Of a stretch of 64,000 bases of DNA, positions 8,723 through 17,324 are shown piece after piece. The translations under genes and the position numbers were made by a program. Below the pieces are notes generated by a model. That model did no database searches. It was not told where the DNA came from and saw nothing but the letters and a program-made list of their open reading frames with translations. Source of the DNA: Betaproteobacteria bacterium HGW-Betaproteobacteria-11. Lineage in GTDB: Bacteria; Pseudomonadota; Gammaproteobacteria; Burkholderiales; Rhodocyclaceae. Within the stretch, counting starts at the first letter, position 1, and each line of letters opens with the position of its first letter. The stretch is from positions 1-64,000 of the forward strand of contig PHCV01000002.1 in NCBI GenBank assembly GCA_002842395.1, read 5' to 3'.

Positions 8723-10152
8723 TGAAACAGTCCCTCCAGCTTCGAGTTTCGCAGCATCTGGCGCTCACCCCGCAGCTACAGCAGTCGATCCGCCTGTTGC
8801 AGCTGTCGACCCTGGAGCTCAATGCTGAAATCGAGCAGGCCCTGCAGGACAATCCGTTGCTCGAACGCGACGGGGATCAGGCCGGATTTTCCCAGACCGG
8901 CGACCTCTCGCCGGTATCCGTGTCTGCGGCAGAAAGCCGGGAACAGAATGAAGCGGCGGAGGCGAGCGACGAGGAGGGCTGGGGCACCGACTTTTCCGCC
9001 AGAAGCGGCCAGCGCGATCCGAACGACGACGACAGCGACAGCGGCGAGATGCAGACCGCCGTCACCAGCCTGCGCGAACACCTCGGCGCACAACTGGCGC
9101 TGACGCCGCTGTCCGACCGCCTGCGGGTGCTGGTCAGCTTCCTGATCGAAAGTCTGAGCGAGGATGGCTACCTGACCCAGCCGCTCGATGAACTGCTTGA
9201 GCTGCTGGTCGCCGAAGTCGGCGATGAACGCGAAGCCCTGCGCGACGATCTCGCGCTGGCCCTGGAGTACCTGCAAAGTTTCGATCCGCCCGGCATCGGC
9301 GCCCGCGACACCCGCGAGTGCCTGGCCCTGCAACTGGAAAACCAGATGGCAAGCAGCGAGCGCGATCTGGCGCTGCAGATCGTCGATCGTCATCTGGAAC
9401 AGCTCGCCGCCCGCGATTTCGCCCACATCAAGAAGGCGCTCGGCTGCACGGACGACCAGCAACGCGCGGCGCTGGCATTGATCCGCTCGCTCAACCCGCG
9501 GCCAGGGGCACAATATGCGCCGCCCGACACGCGCTATGTCACCCCCGACGTGACGGTGCGCAAGCTGCGTGGCGCCTGGATCGTCAGCCTCAACAACGAA
9601 GCCATGCCCCGCCTGCGCATCAACCGGCTGTATGCCGATATCCTGCGCAACCAGCAGGGCGGCGGTCATGCCGGACTGGCCGCCCAGTTACAGGAGGCCA
9701 AGTGGCTGATCAAGAACGTGCAGCAGCGCTTCGACACCATCTTGCGGGTATCGCAGGCCATCGTCGACCGGCAGCGGGCTTTTTTCGAACACGGCGCGGT
9801 GGCGATGCGGCCTCTGACCCTGCGTGAAATCGCCGAGGTGGTTGGACTGCACGAATCAACCATCTCCCGCGTGACGACGCAGAAATACCTGGCCAGCCCG
9901 CGCGGCGTCTTCGAACTCAAATATTTTTTTGGCAGTCACGTCGCCACCGACAGCGGCGGCGCGGCGTCAAGCACCGCAATCCGGGAACTGATCCGGCAAC
10001 TGGTCAGCGCCGAGGACGGCACGTCGCCGCTCACCGACGCCCGGATTGCGGAAATCCTCGGCGAGCAGGGCATCGTCGTGGCACGACGCACCATTGCGAA
10101 GTACCGCGACTTGCTCGGCATACCGCCGGTCAACCTCAGAAAGACTCTCTGA
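8722..10152 (+). CDS. rpoN: RNA polymerase sigma-54 factor
   Basis: 476 residues. Sigma factor for -24/-12 promoters, dependent on enhancer-binding ATPases. Region I LRVSQHLALTPQLQQSIRLL is at the N-terminus, an acidic linker follows (residues about 50-115, rich in E, D and S), then the core-binding domain, a helix-turn-helix RPLTLREIAEVVGLHESTISRV, and the RpoN box ARRTIAKYRD near the C-terminus. Start codon overlaps the lptB stop. Downstream hpf, ptsN and hprK keep the order common in proteobacteria. Confidence 0.98.
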   Translation: MKQSLQLRVSQHLALTPQLQQSIRLLQLSTLELNAEIEQALQDNPLLERDGDQAGFSQTGDLSPVSVSAAESREQNEAAEASDEEGWGTDFSARSGQRDPNDDDSDSGEMQTAVTSLREHLGAQLALTPLSDRLRVLVSFLIESLSEDGYLTQPLDELLELLVAEVGDEREALRDDLALALEYLQSFDPPGIGARDTRECLALQLENQMASSERDLALQIVDRHLEQLAARDFAHIKKALGCTDDQQRAALALIRSLNPRPGAQYAPPDTRYVTPDVTVRKLRGAWIVSLNNEAMPRLRINRLYADILRNQQGGGHAGLAAQLQEAKWLIKNVQQRFDTILRVSQAIVDRQRAFFEHGAVAMRPLTLREIAEVVGLHESTISRVTTQKYLASPRGVFELKYFFGSHVATDSGGAASSTAIRELIRQLVSAEDGTSPLTDARIAEILGEQGIVVARRTIAKYRDLLGIPPVNLRKTL

Positions 10153-10175
10153 GCACATCACCACAAGGAGCCCTC

Positions 10176-10496
10176 ATGAATCTCACCATCACCGGACATC
10201 ATGTCGAAGTGACGTCAGCCATCCGTGACTATGTCACCCATAAACTCGAGCGGCCGGTGCGCCACTTCGATCAGGTCACCAGCACCCGGGTTTTTCTGAC
10301 CGTCGAAAAACTGCTGCACAAGGCCGAGGTCACGCTGCACGTCAAGGGCAAGGACATTTTCGCCGACGCCACAGCCGAAGATCTGTATGCCGCGATCGAC
10401 CTGCTGGCCGACAAACTCGATCGCCAGATCGTCAAGCACAAGGAAAAGGTGACCAATCACAATCACGAAAAACATGCCACGGACAGCGAATCCTGA
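10176..10496 (+). CDS. hpf: Ribosome hibernation promoting factor (short form)
   Basis: 106 residues. Binds the 30S decoding region in stationary phase and promotes ribosome dimers. Start MNLTITGHHVEVTSAIRDYV follows a clear AAGGAG. Family pattern VEKLLHKAEVTLHVKGKDIFADATAEDLYAAIDLLADKLDRQ is present in order; the His-rich tail NHNHEKHAT is typical of short Hpf/YhbH. 23 bases after rpoN. Confidence 0.95.
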   Translation: MNLTITGHHVEVTSAIRDYVTHKLERPVRHFDQVTSTRVFLTVEKLLHKAEVTLHVKGKDIFADATAEDLYAAIDLLADKLDRQIVKHKEKVTNHNHEKHATDSES

Positions 10497-10515
10497 AAAC
10501 CGCGGCCGGGAGACG

Positions 10516-10543
10516 ACGGCGTTATACTCTGCGCCGCCGTTTT
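10516..10543 (+). terminator. Possible weak terminator after hpf
   Basis: ACGGCG (10516-10521) pairs with CGCCGT (10535-10540) over a 13-base loop and runs into TTTT. The loop contains TATACT (10523-10528), which also resembles a -10 box, so this may instead mark a promoter for the ptsN leader. Confidence 0.3.
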
Positions 10544-10564
10544 CCCATCGTCCACTGCCCATTT

Positions 10565-10804
10565 ACCTTGAAACCTCGGTTGATCGCTTATCCATCCTTG
10601 ACCCGCCGCATGAACACCGGCCTTTGTGCCGTCGAGGCGATTCACCCGCTGGGTGACAGCGCTACGCGACGGCCGCTGGCACGTCCGGTCGGGCGTCCGG
10701 CTTTGTCGTTTCTCCTTGCAGGCATGAGCCTGTCGCGGCGTCGCTGCGCGCCGGCCATCCCGCCCAGACGCGCCATCAGCCGCGTCCAGCCGAGGTTTCA
10801 AGGT
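10565..10804 (+). other. Element bounded by perfect 15-bp inverted repeat; candidate structured leader or MITE
   Basis: Fills most of the 307-base hpf-ptsN gap. ACCTTGAAACCTCGG at 10565-10579 is the exact reverse complement of 10790-10804. The right arm contains the GAGG ribosome site and the first base of the ptsN TTG start. Inside are hairpins TCACCC-GCT-GGGTGA (10642-10656), the competing CGCTG-GGTGA-CAGCG (10647-10661), and CAGGC-ATGA-GCCTG (10719-10732). An Arg-rich 79-codon frame spans the element (TTG 10568 to TGA 10807) but has no ribosome site. No target-site duplication is evident. It could be a regulatory RNA domain or a small non-autonomous mobile element. Confidence 0.55.
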
Positions 10805-11262
10805 TGAACCGGATTGCCCCCCTGCTACCGCCCGCCAACGTGCTGGCGCACCTCGACGCCAGCAGCAAGAAGCGGGTCTTCGAACAGGCCGGGATCATGT
10901 TCGAAAACCACCAGCACCTCAGCCGCAGCGCCATCTTCGATGCGCTCTTCGCACGCGAGAAGCTGGGCTCCACCGGCCTCGGCCAGGGCATCGCCATCCC
11001 GCACGGGCGGATCAAGGGTCTCAAGGCCCCGCTCGGCGCCTTCATCCGGCTCGCTGTGCCGGTGCCGTTCGATGCCCCCGATGGCCAGCCGGTCAACCTG
11101 GTTTTCGTGCTCCTGGTGCCGGAGTCCGCCAACGAGCAGCATCTCCAGTTGCTTTCCGAACTGGCTCAGCTATTTTCCGATCGCGCCATGCGCGAGCGGC
11201 TGGCCGCCGCGCCTGACGCCACAACCCTGCATGAGCTATTCGTCAATTGGAACGCCAACTGA
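10804..11262 (+). CDS. ptsN: Nitrogen-regulatory PTS IIA protein (EIIANtr)
   Basis: 152 residues. Phosphocarrier end point of the regulatory PTS; controls potassium, nitrogen or stress functions rather than sugar uptake. Phospho-histidine is His67 in GIAIPHGRIKGL. The family N-terminus (NRIAPLLPPANVLAHLDASSKK) requires the TTG start at 10804; no ATG fits. This start lies in the right arm of the 15-bp inverted repeat. Upstream partners enzyme I, HPr and a mannose-type IIA are at 32.4-34.8 kb. Overlaps hprK by 16 bases. Confidence 0.93.
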   Translation: MNRIAPLLPPANVLAHLDASSKKRVFEQAGIMFENHQHLSRSAIFDALFAREKLGSTGLGQGIAIPHGRIKGLKAPLGAFIRLAVPVPFDAPDGQPVNLVFVLLVPESANEQHLQLLSELAQLFSDRAMRERLAAAPDATTLHELFVNWNAN

Positions 11263-12194
11263 TCGTCTCCCAGCTCTTCGAGCGCAATCGCGACCGGCTC
11301 AAGCTCGAGTGGGTCAGCGGGACGCTGACCCGGACCCTCTCGGCCGCCCAGGAATTCGTCGCCCCGGCGGATATCGTCGGCCACCTCAACCTGATGCACC
11401 CGGAACGCCTGCAGGTGATCGGCGCACCCGAACGCGACTGGTCGGCACGCCAGGCGCCGGAGCGGGTGGCGCGGCACATGCAGGACATTTTCAACGCCCG
11501 CCCGCCGGCACTTATCGTCGCCGACGGGCTGACGATTCCGGAGGCCGTCCGCCGCGGCTGCGAGGAGTCCGACACTCCGTTGTTCAGGACGCCACTGCCG
11601 GCGGCCTACGTGATCGACACACTGCGCCATTTCGTCGCTCGACAACTGGCCGAAACCACCACCCTGCACGGCGTTTTCATGGATGTGCTGGGCATGGGGG
11701 TGCTGATCACCGGCGACTCGGGCGCCGGCAAGAGCGAACTGGCGCTGGAACTGATTTCGCGCGGCCATGGCTTGGTCGCCGACGACGTGGTCGAGGTCTC
11801 GCGCATCGGCCTCGACCTGCTGGAAGGTCGCTGTCCCGATCTGTTGCGTGACTTTCTCGAGGTACGCGGCCTCGGCCTGATCAATATCCGCACGGTCTTC
11901 GGCGAGACCGCCTGCCGTCGCCGGATGCGTCTCAAGTTGATCGTCCATCTGCAAAAACCGCAGCCCGGCGTACCCGAGGCGGCGCGGCTGCCGCTCGATG
12001 CGCAAAGCGAAACCGTGCTCGGCGTGCCGGTGCGTCATGTCACCATCCCGGTGGCCGCCGGCCGCAACCTCGCGGTGCTGCTCGAGGCCGCAGTGCGGGT
12101 GACGATTCTCGGCCTGCGCGGCTTCGACAGCATGCAGGAATTTCTCGAGCGGCAGGAGCTGGCGATGGGCGCGGGAGAGGATGAAGTCAACTAA
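11247..12194 (+). CDS. hprK: HPr kinase/phosphorylase
   Basis: 315 residues. Phosphorylates and dephosphorylates HPr on Ser46 in response to metabolic state. TTG start (MERQLIVSQLFERN) inside the ptsN end. Walker A GDSGAGKSELAL at about residues 155-166, capping-type EVRGLGLINIRTVFGE block after it, and RRMRLKLIVHL. Its target Ser46 is conserved in the HPr encoded at 34114-34383. rapZ, which often follows hprK, is not present here. Confidence 0.96.
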   Translation: MERQLIVSQLFERNRDRLKLEWVSGTLTRTLSAAQEFVAPADIVGHLNLMHPERLQVIGAPERDWSARQAPERVARHMQDIFNARPPALIVADGLTIPEAVRRGCEESDTPLFRTPLPAAYVIDTLRHFVARQLAETTTLHGVFMDVLGMGVLITGDSGAGKSELALELISRGHGLVADDVVEVSRIGLDLLEGRCPDLLRDFLEVRGLGLINIRTVFGETACRRRMRLKLIVHLQKPQPGVPEAARLPLDAQSETVLGVPVRHVTIPVAAGRNLAVLLEAAVRVTILGLRGFDSMQEFLERQELAMGAGEDEVN

Positions 12195-12277
12195 CCTCCG
12201 TTCCGGGCGTTGATTGAGCACGGCGACCGCCGTGGCATATGTCATATTTCTTACTCATTTCGTTCAAGGAGAACACA

Positions 12278-12640
12278 ATGCAAAAACTGCTCGCCCTCGC
12301 CCTGGTTTCCCTGTTTACCACCCATGTGGCCCTGGCCCAGGTGCCGGCCAAGCCAGCGACCCCCGCCACCCCTGCCACGGCAGCCACTCCCGCCACACCG
12401 GCCGCTGCGTCCGGCGATTGCGCCTCCCGCGCCGTCAGCAAGACCGGCAAGCCGCTGGCCGGCGCCGCGAAATCCGCCTTCATGAAAAAGTGTGAACGCG
12501 AAAGTTCCTCCGCGGCCGAGGCCTCCTCCGCGCCCGCCGCCGGTTCGCAACAGAACAAGATGAAGACCTGCAACAAGGATGCCACCGGCAAGAAGGGTGC
12601 CGAGCGCAAGGCCTTCATGAAGGAATGCCTCTCGAAATAA
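12278..12640 (+). CDS. Small secreted protein with two PsiF repeats
   Basis: 120 residues. Cleavable signal peptide MQKLLALALVSLFTTHVALA, then a Pro/Ala/Thr-rich linker (about residues 24-44), then two PsiF-type motifs: DCASRAVSKTGKPLAGAAKSAFMKKC and KTCNKDATGKKGAERKAFMKECL, each with a Cys pair. PsiF of E. coli is phosphate-starvation inducible and of unknown role. Strong AAGGAG before the ATG; a terminator follows directly. Function not known. Confidence 0.85.
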   Translation: MQKLLALALVSLFTTHVALAQVPAKPATPATPATAATPATPAAASGDCASRAVSKTGKPLAGAAKSAFMKKCERESSSAAEASSAPAAGSQQNKMKTCNKDATGKKGAERKAFMKECLSK

Positions 12641-12666
12641 GTCGTCGCTGACACAAGGACGCGCGG

Positions 12667-12696
12667 CGCCGGCCCTGCCAGGGCCGGCGTTTTTTT
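12667..12696 (+). terminator. Rho-independent terminator
   Basis: Ten-bp GC stem CGCCGGCCCT / AGGGCCGGCG with a GCC loop, followed by seven T. Closes the psiF-like gene and the 1-12.7 kb plus-strand block. Confidence 0.92.
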
Positions 12697-12728
12697 GTCG
12701 TCGTTCCCGCATCCGCGAGAACGACGAC
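12697..12728. repeat. Palindrome between convergent genes
   Basis: GTCGTCGTTC (12697-12706) pairs perfectly with GAACGACGAC (12719-12728). It resembles a short member of the GTCATTCCCG palindrome family and lies just 3' of the minus-strand pyrophosphohydrolase. Confidence 0.6.
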
Positions 12729-12729
12729 A

Positions 12730-13098
12730 TCAGGCCTGACCCGTATCCCCTTGAGAATTCTGTTGTCGTACCGCCTGGTCGCCCGCCGGGTACTTGAGAG
12801 CGTTCTTGACGATTTTCTGCCGTGCCGCGGCAAGCATGTCGATCTGCAGCACGTCGGCCAGTTCGGTGAGATAGATCAGCACGTCGGCGATTTCGTCGGT
12901 GACGGCAGCGCGCTGCCCGGCAGAAAGCGACCGGCTTTCCTCCGGAGTCAGCCATTGAAACTGCTCGACCAGCTCGGCGGCTTCGACGATCAGCGCCATG
13001 ACCAGGTTTTTCGGCGTGTGGTAGCGAGGCCAGTCGCGCTCGGCGCAGAAGGCGTGCAACGCATCGCGCAGCGAACCGAGATCGGTAATTTCATTCAT
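12730..13098 (-). CDS. MazG-like nucleotide pyrophosphohydrolase
   Basis: 122 residues. Small all-helical NTP pyrophosphohydrolase of the MazG/dCTPase superfamily, likely a house-cleaning enzyme for non-canonical or excess nucleotides. The metal-binding pattern is present: EAAELVEQFQW (ExxE) and DEIADVLIYL (ExxD). Start chosen at MNEITDLGSL; an upstream alternative adds ten residues. The exact substrate cannot be told from sequence. Overlaps the VanZ-like gene by four bases. Confidence 0.88.
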   Translation of the reverse strand: MNEITDLGSLRDALHAFCAERDWPRYHTPKNLVMALIVEAAELVEQFQWLTPEESRSLSAGQRAAVTDEIADVLIYLTELADVLQIDMLAAARQKIVKNALKYPAGDQAVRQQNSQGDTGQA

Positions 13099-14138
13099 TC
13101 GACATTCCTTTCCTGCCAGACCAGCCAAGGCAGGGCAAGCCAGGGCCAGAGCGAAGCGACCAGGCGTGTGGCGCCGTGAAAATTGAGGAACTGTGCGGGA
13201 TTCCAGACGCTCAGGGTATTTTCAAGGTAGGGATTTTCCGGCGCCAGATTGACCATCACGGTAGCCACCAGAAGCGCCAGCGCCGCCAGCGCGCGTTGCC
13301 CCGTGGATGAAAGCAGGACAGCCAGCAGCCAGAGCGCGGCGCCGAGCAGCAGCCCGTGCAAACCGCCCGGCGTGGCCCAGACGAAGGCAGCTTGCGGCTG
13401 CATCATCAGGGCAAAGGCCAGGGCCTTGGCCAGCAGCCCGACGGCAAGGATACTCAGCGCAAAAAGTCGGCGCCGGCGAGACGGCGCCAACAGGCTGGCG
13501 ATCAGCAACACAGCCAGGCTGGCGGCGGCGGCGATCGCGGTTTCGACATGCTGGAAACTCTCGGCACTGAATTCGCCGGCGGCAGGCAGATCGACCAGCC
13601 GGCGCAAGTCGCCGGCGCCGAACAGCAGGGTGGTCGGGTCGAACTGGGTCAATAACCAGAGGCCGAGCAGCATCAGGCCGGCATCGGTACGGCCACCCTG
13701 CCCCGGCCAGTGGCTGTGGCGCAGATCGTCGATCAGGCGCGGGCCGAACGCCGCGCCGGGCCAGGCGCCAAGCGCGGTGCCGAGAACGTTGCCGGCCCAG
13801 TCGAGGTTGGAGGCGACACGGCTGGACAGATAGTTTTGCAGAAACTCCATGACAAACGAGAGCAATCCGGCGGCCAGCACGGCGAGCACCATGGCCGGCA
13901 GAGTGGCCGTGGCCCTGCGCCCGGCCGCGGCAAGGAGAAACCCCAGCGGCAGATAGGCCGCCAGATTGGTGAGCAGATCGAAGTTGGTGGTGTAGCGGGG
14001 CCAGCCGGCAAACACGAAAGCCAACGGATCGCCGCCGCTGTCATGCCATCCGCTTAGTGGATAGAGGCTGGCGTAGACGACGAGCAGCGCATAGCCAAGG
14101 GCAAGGTAGAGCGCCAGCGGAGTACGGCCTCGATTCAC
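13095..14138 (-). CDS. VanZ-like family membrane protein
   Basis: 347 residues, about nine hydrophobic segments. The N-terminal half carries the VanZ pattern: VVYASLYPLSGW, then DLLTNLAAYLPLGFLL and NLDWAGNVLGTALG. VanZ proteins have no firmly known activity; one gives low-level teicoplanin resistance. The C-terminal half is further membrane helices. A dispersed repeat encodes SRRRRLFA in a loop. Sits between the symporter and the MazG-like gene with overlapping starts and stops. Confidence 0.85.
   Translation of the reverse strand: MNRGRTPLALYLALGYALLVVYASLYPLSGWHDSGGDPLAFVFAGWPRYTTNFDLLTNLAAYLPLGFLLAAAGRRATATLPAMVLAVLAAGLLSFVMEFLQNYLSSRVASNLDWAGNVLGTALGAWPGAAFGPRLIDDLRHSHWPGQGGRTDAGLMLLGLWLLTQFDPTTLLFGAGDLRRLVDLPAAGEFSAESFQHVETAIAAAASLAVLLIASLLAPSRRRRLFALSILAVGLLAKALAFALMMQPQAAFVWATPGGLHGLLLGAALWLLAVLLSSTGQRALAALALLVATVMVNLAPENPYLENTLSVWNPAQFLNFHGATRLVASLWPWLALPWLVWQERNVE
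13461..13486 (-). repeat. 25-bp dispersed repeat, copy in the VanZ-like gene
   Basis: Reverse-strand copy with one change in the core (CGCCGGCGCCGACTTTTT). Identical over its length to the copy in hyfI at 29134-29159. Encodes RRRRLF. Confidence 0.82.
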
Positions 14139-15649
14139 GGTTGCGGGTGCGGATGTACCGGCTCGGTCACATGGTGGGTATGGAAGCTGGCGTGGTGCCC
14201 ATGGCGCAATTCATCATGGATCGCCGGATTATGGTGCATGGCCTGCGGCAGGAGCGAGCCGGCCACCATGCCAGCGGCGCTCATCAAAAGACCGGCGAAC
14301 TGTGCCGGAAGGATGAAATCCTCCGCTCCGGCGAGCAGCAGCGACAGCCAGGTGGCGAGGCCCGCGAAAATCGCCAGCGCCGCCCCCTGGTTGGTCGAGC
14401 GCCGCCAGTAGATGCCGCAAACGAGCGGCACGAAGGCGGTCACCAGGGTGATCTGGTAGGCGCTCTCGACCATCTTGAAAATGCTCGCCTTGGAATTGAT
14501 CGCATACAGCGTGACCACCAGGGTGAAGACGAGCGTCACGATGCGCATGGCGAGCAGCAGCTTGCGGTCGGAGAGCGGGTGGCCGGGACGGCCGAGTAGC
14601 GGTTTGAGGATGTTCTCGGTAAAGGTTACCGAAGGCGCCAGCAAGGTGGCCGAGGCGCAGCTCTTGATCGCCGAGAGCAGGGCGCCGAAGAACATCACCT
14701 GCGCCACCAGTGGGGCATGATCGAGTACCAGCCGCGGCAGGATCATCTGCGGATCGCTCGCCGCCAGTTCCTTGACCATCTGCGGCGCGATCAGGGTCGC
14801 CGAGTAGGCGAGGAACATCGGCACGAAGGCGAAGACGAAATACAGACTGCCGCCGAGGATCGAGCCCCAGACGGCGATTTTTTCGGTCTTTGCCGACTGC
14901 ACGCGCTGGAACACGTCCTGTTGCGGAATCGAACCGAACATCATGGTCACCCAGGCCGCGGTGAAGCCGATGACTTCCTTCAGATCGGGCGCCGGCCAGA
15001 ACTGGAACATCCCGGCCTGGGCGGCATGATCGACCACCACGCCGACACCGCCAGCCATGGCGGAGACCTCGCCGCCGATCCACAGCATGCCGATGACGAT
15101 GATGATCATCTGCAAGAAGTCGGTGATCGCCACCGCCCACATGCCGCCGAACAGGGTGTAAATGAGGATGGTCGAGGAACCGATCCACATCCCGGAGAGA
15201 CGGCTGATCTCGCCGCCGGAGACGACGTTGAAGACCAGGCCCAGCGCGGTGATCTGGGCGCCGACCCAGCCCAGGTAGGAAATCACGATGGCCAGCGTGG
15301 TCGCCACTTCGACGCCGCGGCCGAAACGCTTCTTGTAGAAGTCGCCGATGGTGAGCAGGTTCATCCGGTACAGCGGCGCGGCGAAGAAGATGCCGACCAG
15401 GATCAGGCACAGCGAGGAGCCGAAGGGATCGGCAACCACGCCATGCAGCCCTTCGGTGAGGAAGGTGGCGGGAATGCCGAGCACGGTCTCGGAGCCGAAC
15501 CAGGTGGCGAACACCGTGGCGGTGACCATGTAGAAAGGCAAATGACGGCCGGCGATGGCGAAGTCCCTGGTGTTATGCACGCGGGTGGCGGCGTAGAGGC
15601 CGATACCCACCGAAACCATCCAGTACACCATCACGAACCAGAACAGCAT
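14135..15649 (-). CDS. Sodium:solute symporter family transporter
   Basis: 504 residues, about thirteen hydrophobic segments with the SSS fold. N-terminal pattern TRVHNTRDFAIAGRHLPFYMV, then ATWFGSETVLGIPA and FYKKRFGRGVEVATTL are typical of this family; the C-terminal tail is His-rich (HHNPAIHDELRHGHHASFH). It imports an unidentified organic solute with sodium; no substrate gene is adjacent. Starts 15 bases from a dispersed-repeat copy and is followed by the VanZ-like gene with a four-base overlap. Confidence 0.88.
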   Translation of the reverse strand: MLFWFVMVYWMVSVGIGLYAATRVHNTRDFAIAGRHLPFYMVTATVFATWFGSETVLGIPATFLTEGLHGVVADPFGSSLCLILVGIFFAAPLYRMNLLTIGDFYKKRFGRGVEVATTLAIVISYLGWVGAQITALGLVFNVVSGGEISRLSGMWIGSSTILIYTLFGGMWAVAITDFLQMIIIVIGMLWIGGEVSAMAGGVGVVVDHAAQAGMFQFWPAPDLKEVIGFTAAWVTMMFGSIPQQDVFQRVQSAKTEKIAVWGSILGGSLYFVFAFVPMFLAYSATLIAPQMVKELAASDPQMILPRLVLDHAPLVAQVMFFGALLSAIKSCASATLLAPSVTFTENILKPLLGRPGHPLSDRKLLLAMRIVTLVFTLVVTLYAINSKASIFKMVESAYQITLVTAFVPLVCGIYWRRSTNQGAALAIFAGLATWLSLLLAGAEDFILPAQFAGLLMSAAGMVAGSLLPQAMHHNPAIHDELRHGHHASFHTHHVTEPVHPHPQP

Positions 15650-15663
15650 GACGGGCTTTCCTC

Positions 15664-15689
15664 AAAAAGTCGGCGCTGGCAATACGGCG
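15664..15689 (-). repeat. 25-bp dispersed repeat between ubiB and the symporter gene
   Basis: Exact 15-base core GCCAGCGCCGACTTT with a variant left side. It ends 14 bases before the symporter ATG, so it is in the leader of that gene. Confidence 0.82.
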
Positions 15690-15696
15690 AACAGCC

Positions 15697-17238
15697 TCAT
15701 CCGCGCCACAGGATCAACAAAAACAGGGCACAAAGCAGCGCGGAAATCAGCGCCAGGTAGCGGCGATTTTTCGCTTCCTCGGCGCGTAACGCAGCCAGTT
15801 CGGCGAGCAGCGCAGCGGAGCGTTCACCAGTCAGCGCCTGATGCATCAGGCGCGGCAAGGCCGGCAGAAAACCGGCCCATTGCGGCGCCTCGCGTTTCAG
15901 GTTGCGGACCAGGCCGCGCCAGCCGACCTGCTCGCTCATCCAGCGTTCGAGGAAGGGCTTGGCGGTCTGCCACAGGTCGAGGTCGGGATCGAGTTCGCGG
16001 CCGAGGCCCTCGATGTTGAGCAGGGTCTTTTGCAGCAGCACGAGTTGCGGCTGGACTTCGACATTGAAGCGGCGCGAGGTCTGGAACAGGCGCAGCAACA
16101 CGCGGCCGAAGGAAATCTCTTTCAGCGGCCGGTCGAAGATCGGCTCGCAGACGGCGCGGATGGCGGCCTCGAATTCATCGACGCGGGTGTCTTTCGGCGC
16201 CCAGCCGGATTCGATGTGGGCCTCGGCGACGCGCTTGTAATCGCGGCGGAAGAAGGCGAGGAAGTTCTGCGCCAGGTAACTCTTGTCGCTCTCGGTGAGC
16301 GTGCCGACAATGCCGAAATCGACCGCGATGTAGCGCCCTTTCACTGCCTCGTCGGTGGCAACGAAGATGTTGCCGGGGTGCATGTCGGCGTGAAAGAACC
16401 CGTCACGGAAGACCTGGGTGAAGAAAATTTCGACCCCGGCCCGCGCCAGGCGCGGAATATCGATGCCGGCTGCGCGCAGGGCGGCGGTCTGCGAAATCGG
16501 GATGCCATGCATCCTTTCCATGACCATCACGCTATGCGTACACCAGTCCCAATACACCTCGGGCACGATCAGCAGATCGGAACCGGCAAAATTGCGCCGC
16601 AGTTGCGAGCAGTTGGCGGCCTCGCGCATCAGGTCGAGCTCGTCGTGCAGATACTTGTCGAATTCCGCGACGACTTCCCGCGGCTTGAGCCGGCGGCCGT
16701 CGGCCCAGAGTTTTTCCAGCAGGGTGGCGGCAACCTGGAGCAGGGCGATGTCATGGTCGATCACCGGACGGATGCCGGGGCGGAGAATCTTCACCGCCAC
16801 CTCGCGGCCATCGGGCAGCACGGCGAAATGTACTTGGGCGACCGAGGCCGAAGCCACCGGCTCGACGCAGAATTCGGTGAAGACCTGATCGACCGGCTTG
16901 CCATAGGCCGCTTCCAGCTCGGCGAGGGCAAGGCGGGAGGCGAACGGCGGTACCTGATCCTGCAACTTCGCCAGTTCTTCGGCCAGATCAGCGGGCAACA
17001 GATCGCGGCGGGTAGACAGCACCTGGCCGAACTTGACGAAGATCGGCCCCAGCGCTTCCAGCGCCAGGCGCAGACGAACGGCACGCGGGGCGGAAAAGTC
17101 GCGCCAGAACATCAGCTTCTGCAAGGCAAGCAGCACACGCCCCCAGATGCCGAAGACCGACTCGTTGTCGAGGATCATCCGATCCAGGCCGTAGCGATAG
17201 GTGACGCAGGCGATGCGGAGCAGGCGGAAGAGGCGCAC
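15697..17238 (-). CDS. ubiB: UbiB, ubiquinone biosynthesis accessory ATPase (ABC1/ADCK family)
   Basis: About 513 residues from the GTG at 17238 ([21 protein letters not shown]), which matches the family N-terminus; a longer frame to 17316 would run into the argS leader. Atypical protein-kinase-like ATPase that supports ubiquinone synthesis. KxGQ motif [14 protein letters not shown] at about residues 69-82, AVKILRPGI, the catalytic [10 protein letters not shown] and DFGIVGTL are intact, and the C-terminus has a membrane anchor [15 protein letters not shown]. ubiM, a later pathway hydroxylase, is at 61 kb. Confidence 0.94.
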   Translation of the reverse strand: MRLFRLLRIACVTYRYGLDRMILDNESVFGIWGRVLLALQKLMFWRDFSAPRAVRLRLALEALGPIFVKFGQVLSTRRDLLPADLAEELAKLQDQVPPFASRLALAELEAAYGKPVDQVFTEFCVEPVASASVAQVHFAVLPDGREVAVKILRPGIRPVIDHDIALLQVAATLLEKLWADGRRLKPREVVAEFDKYLHDELDLMREAANCSQLRRNFAGSDLLIVPEVYWDWCTHSVMVMERMHGIPISQTAALRAAGIDIPRLARAGVEIFFTQVFRDGFFHADMHPGNIFVATDEAVKGRYIAVDFGIVGTLTESDKSYLAQNFLAFFRRDYKRVAEAHIESGWAPKDTRVDEFEAAIRAVCEPIFDRPLKEISFGRVLLRLFQTSRRFNVEVQPQLVLLQKTLLNIEGLGRELDPDLDLWQTAKPFLERWMSEQVGWRGLVRNLKREAPQWAGFLPALPRLMHQALTGERSAALLAELAALRAEEAKNRRYLALISALLCALFLLILWRG

Positions 17239-17269
17239 GGTGGCAGGCGGAGGTTGCGGAAACGGGAAG

Positions 17270-17275
17270 TATAAT
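17270..17275 (+). promoter_or_regulatory. -10 box upstream of argS
   Basis: Perfect TATAAT in the 86-base divergent gap between ubiB and argS. A matching -35 at 16-18 bases was not found, so this is a partial promoter call. Confidence 0.4.
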
Positions 17276-17324
17276 TCAGCACTTGATCGAAGCCCCTTTT
17301 TTGCACTGCCTCGCACGCCACTTC

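Noticed and set aside
10568-10807. 79-codon Arg-rich ORF inside the hpf-ptsN element
   Set aside because: No ribosome site, TTG start, low-complexity composition; kept only as a remark under the element.
14717-15760. 347-codon His/Asp/Glu-rich ORF antisense to the symporter
   Set aside because: Composition is the mirror of membrane codons; no ribosome site.
15841-17274. 477-codon ORF antisense to ubiB
   Set aside because: High-GC shadow frame; ubiB has clear family motifs throughout.
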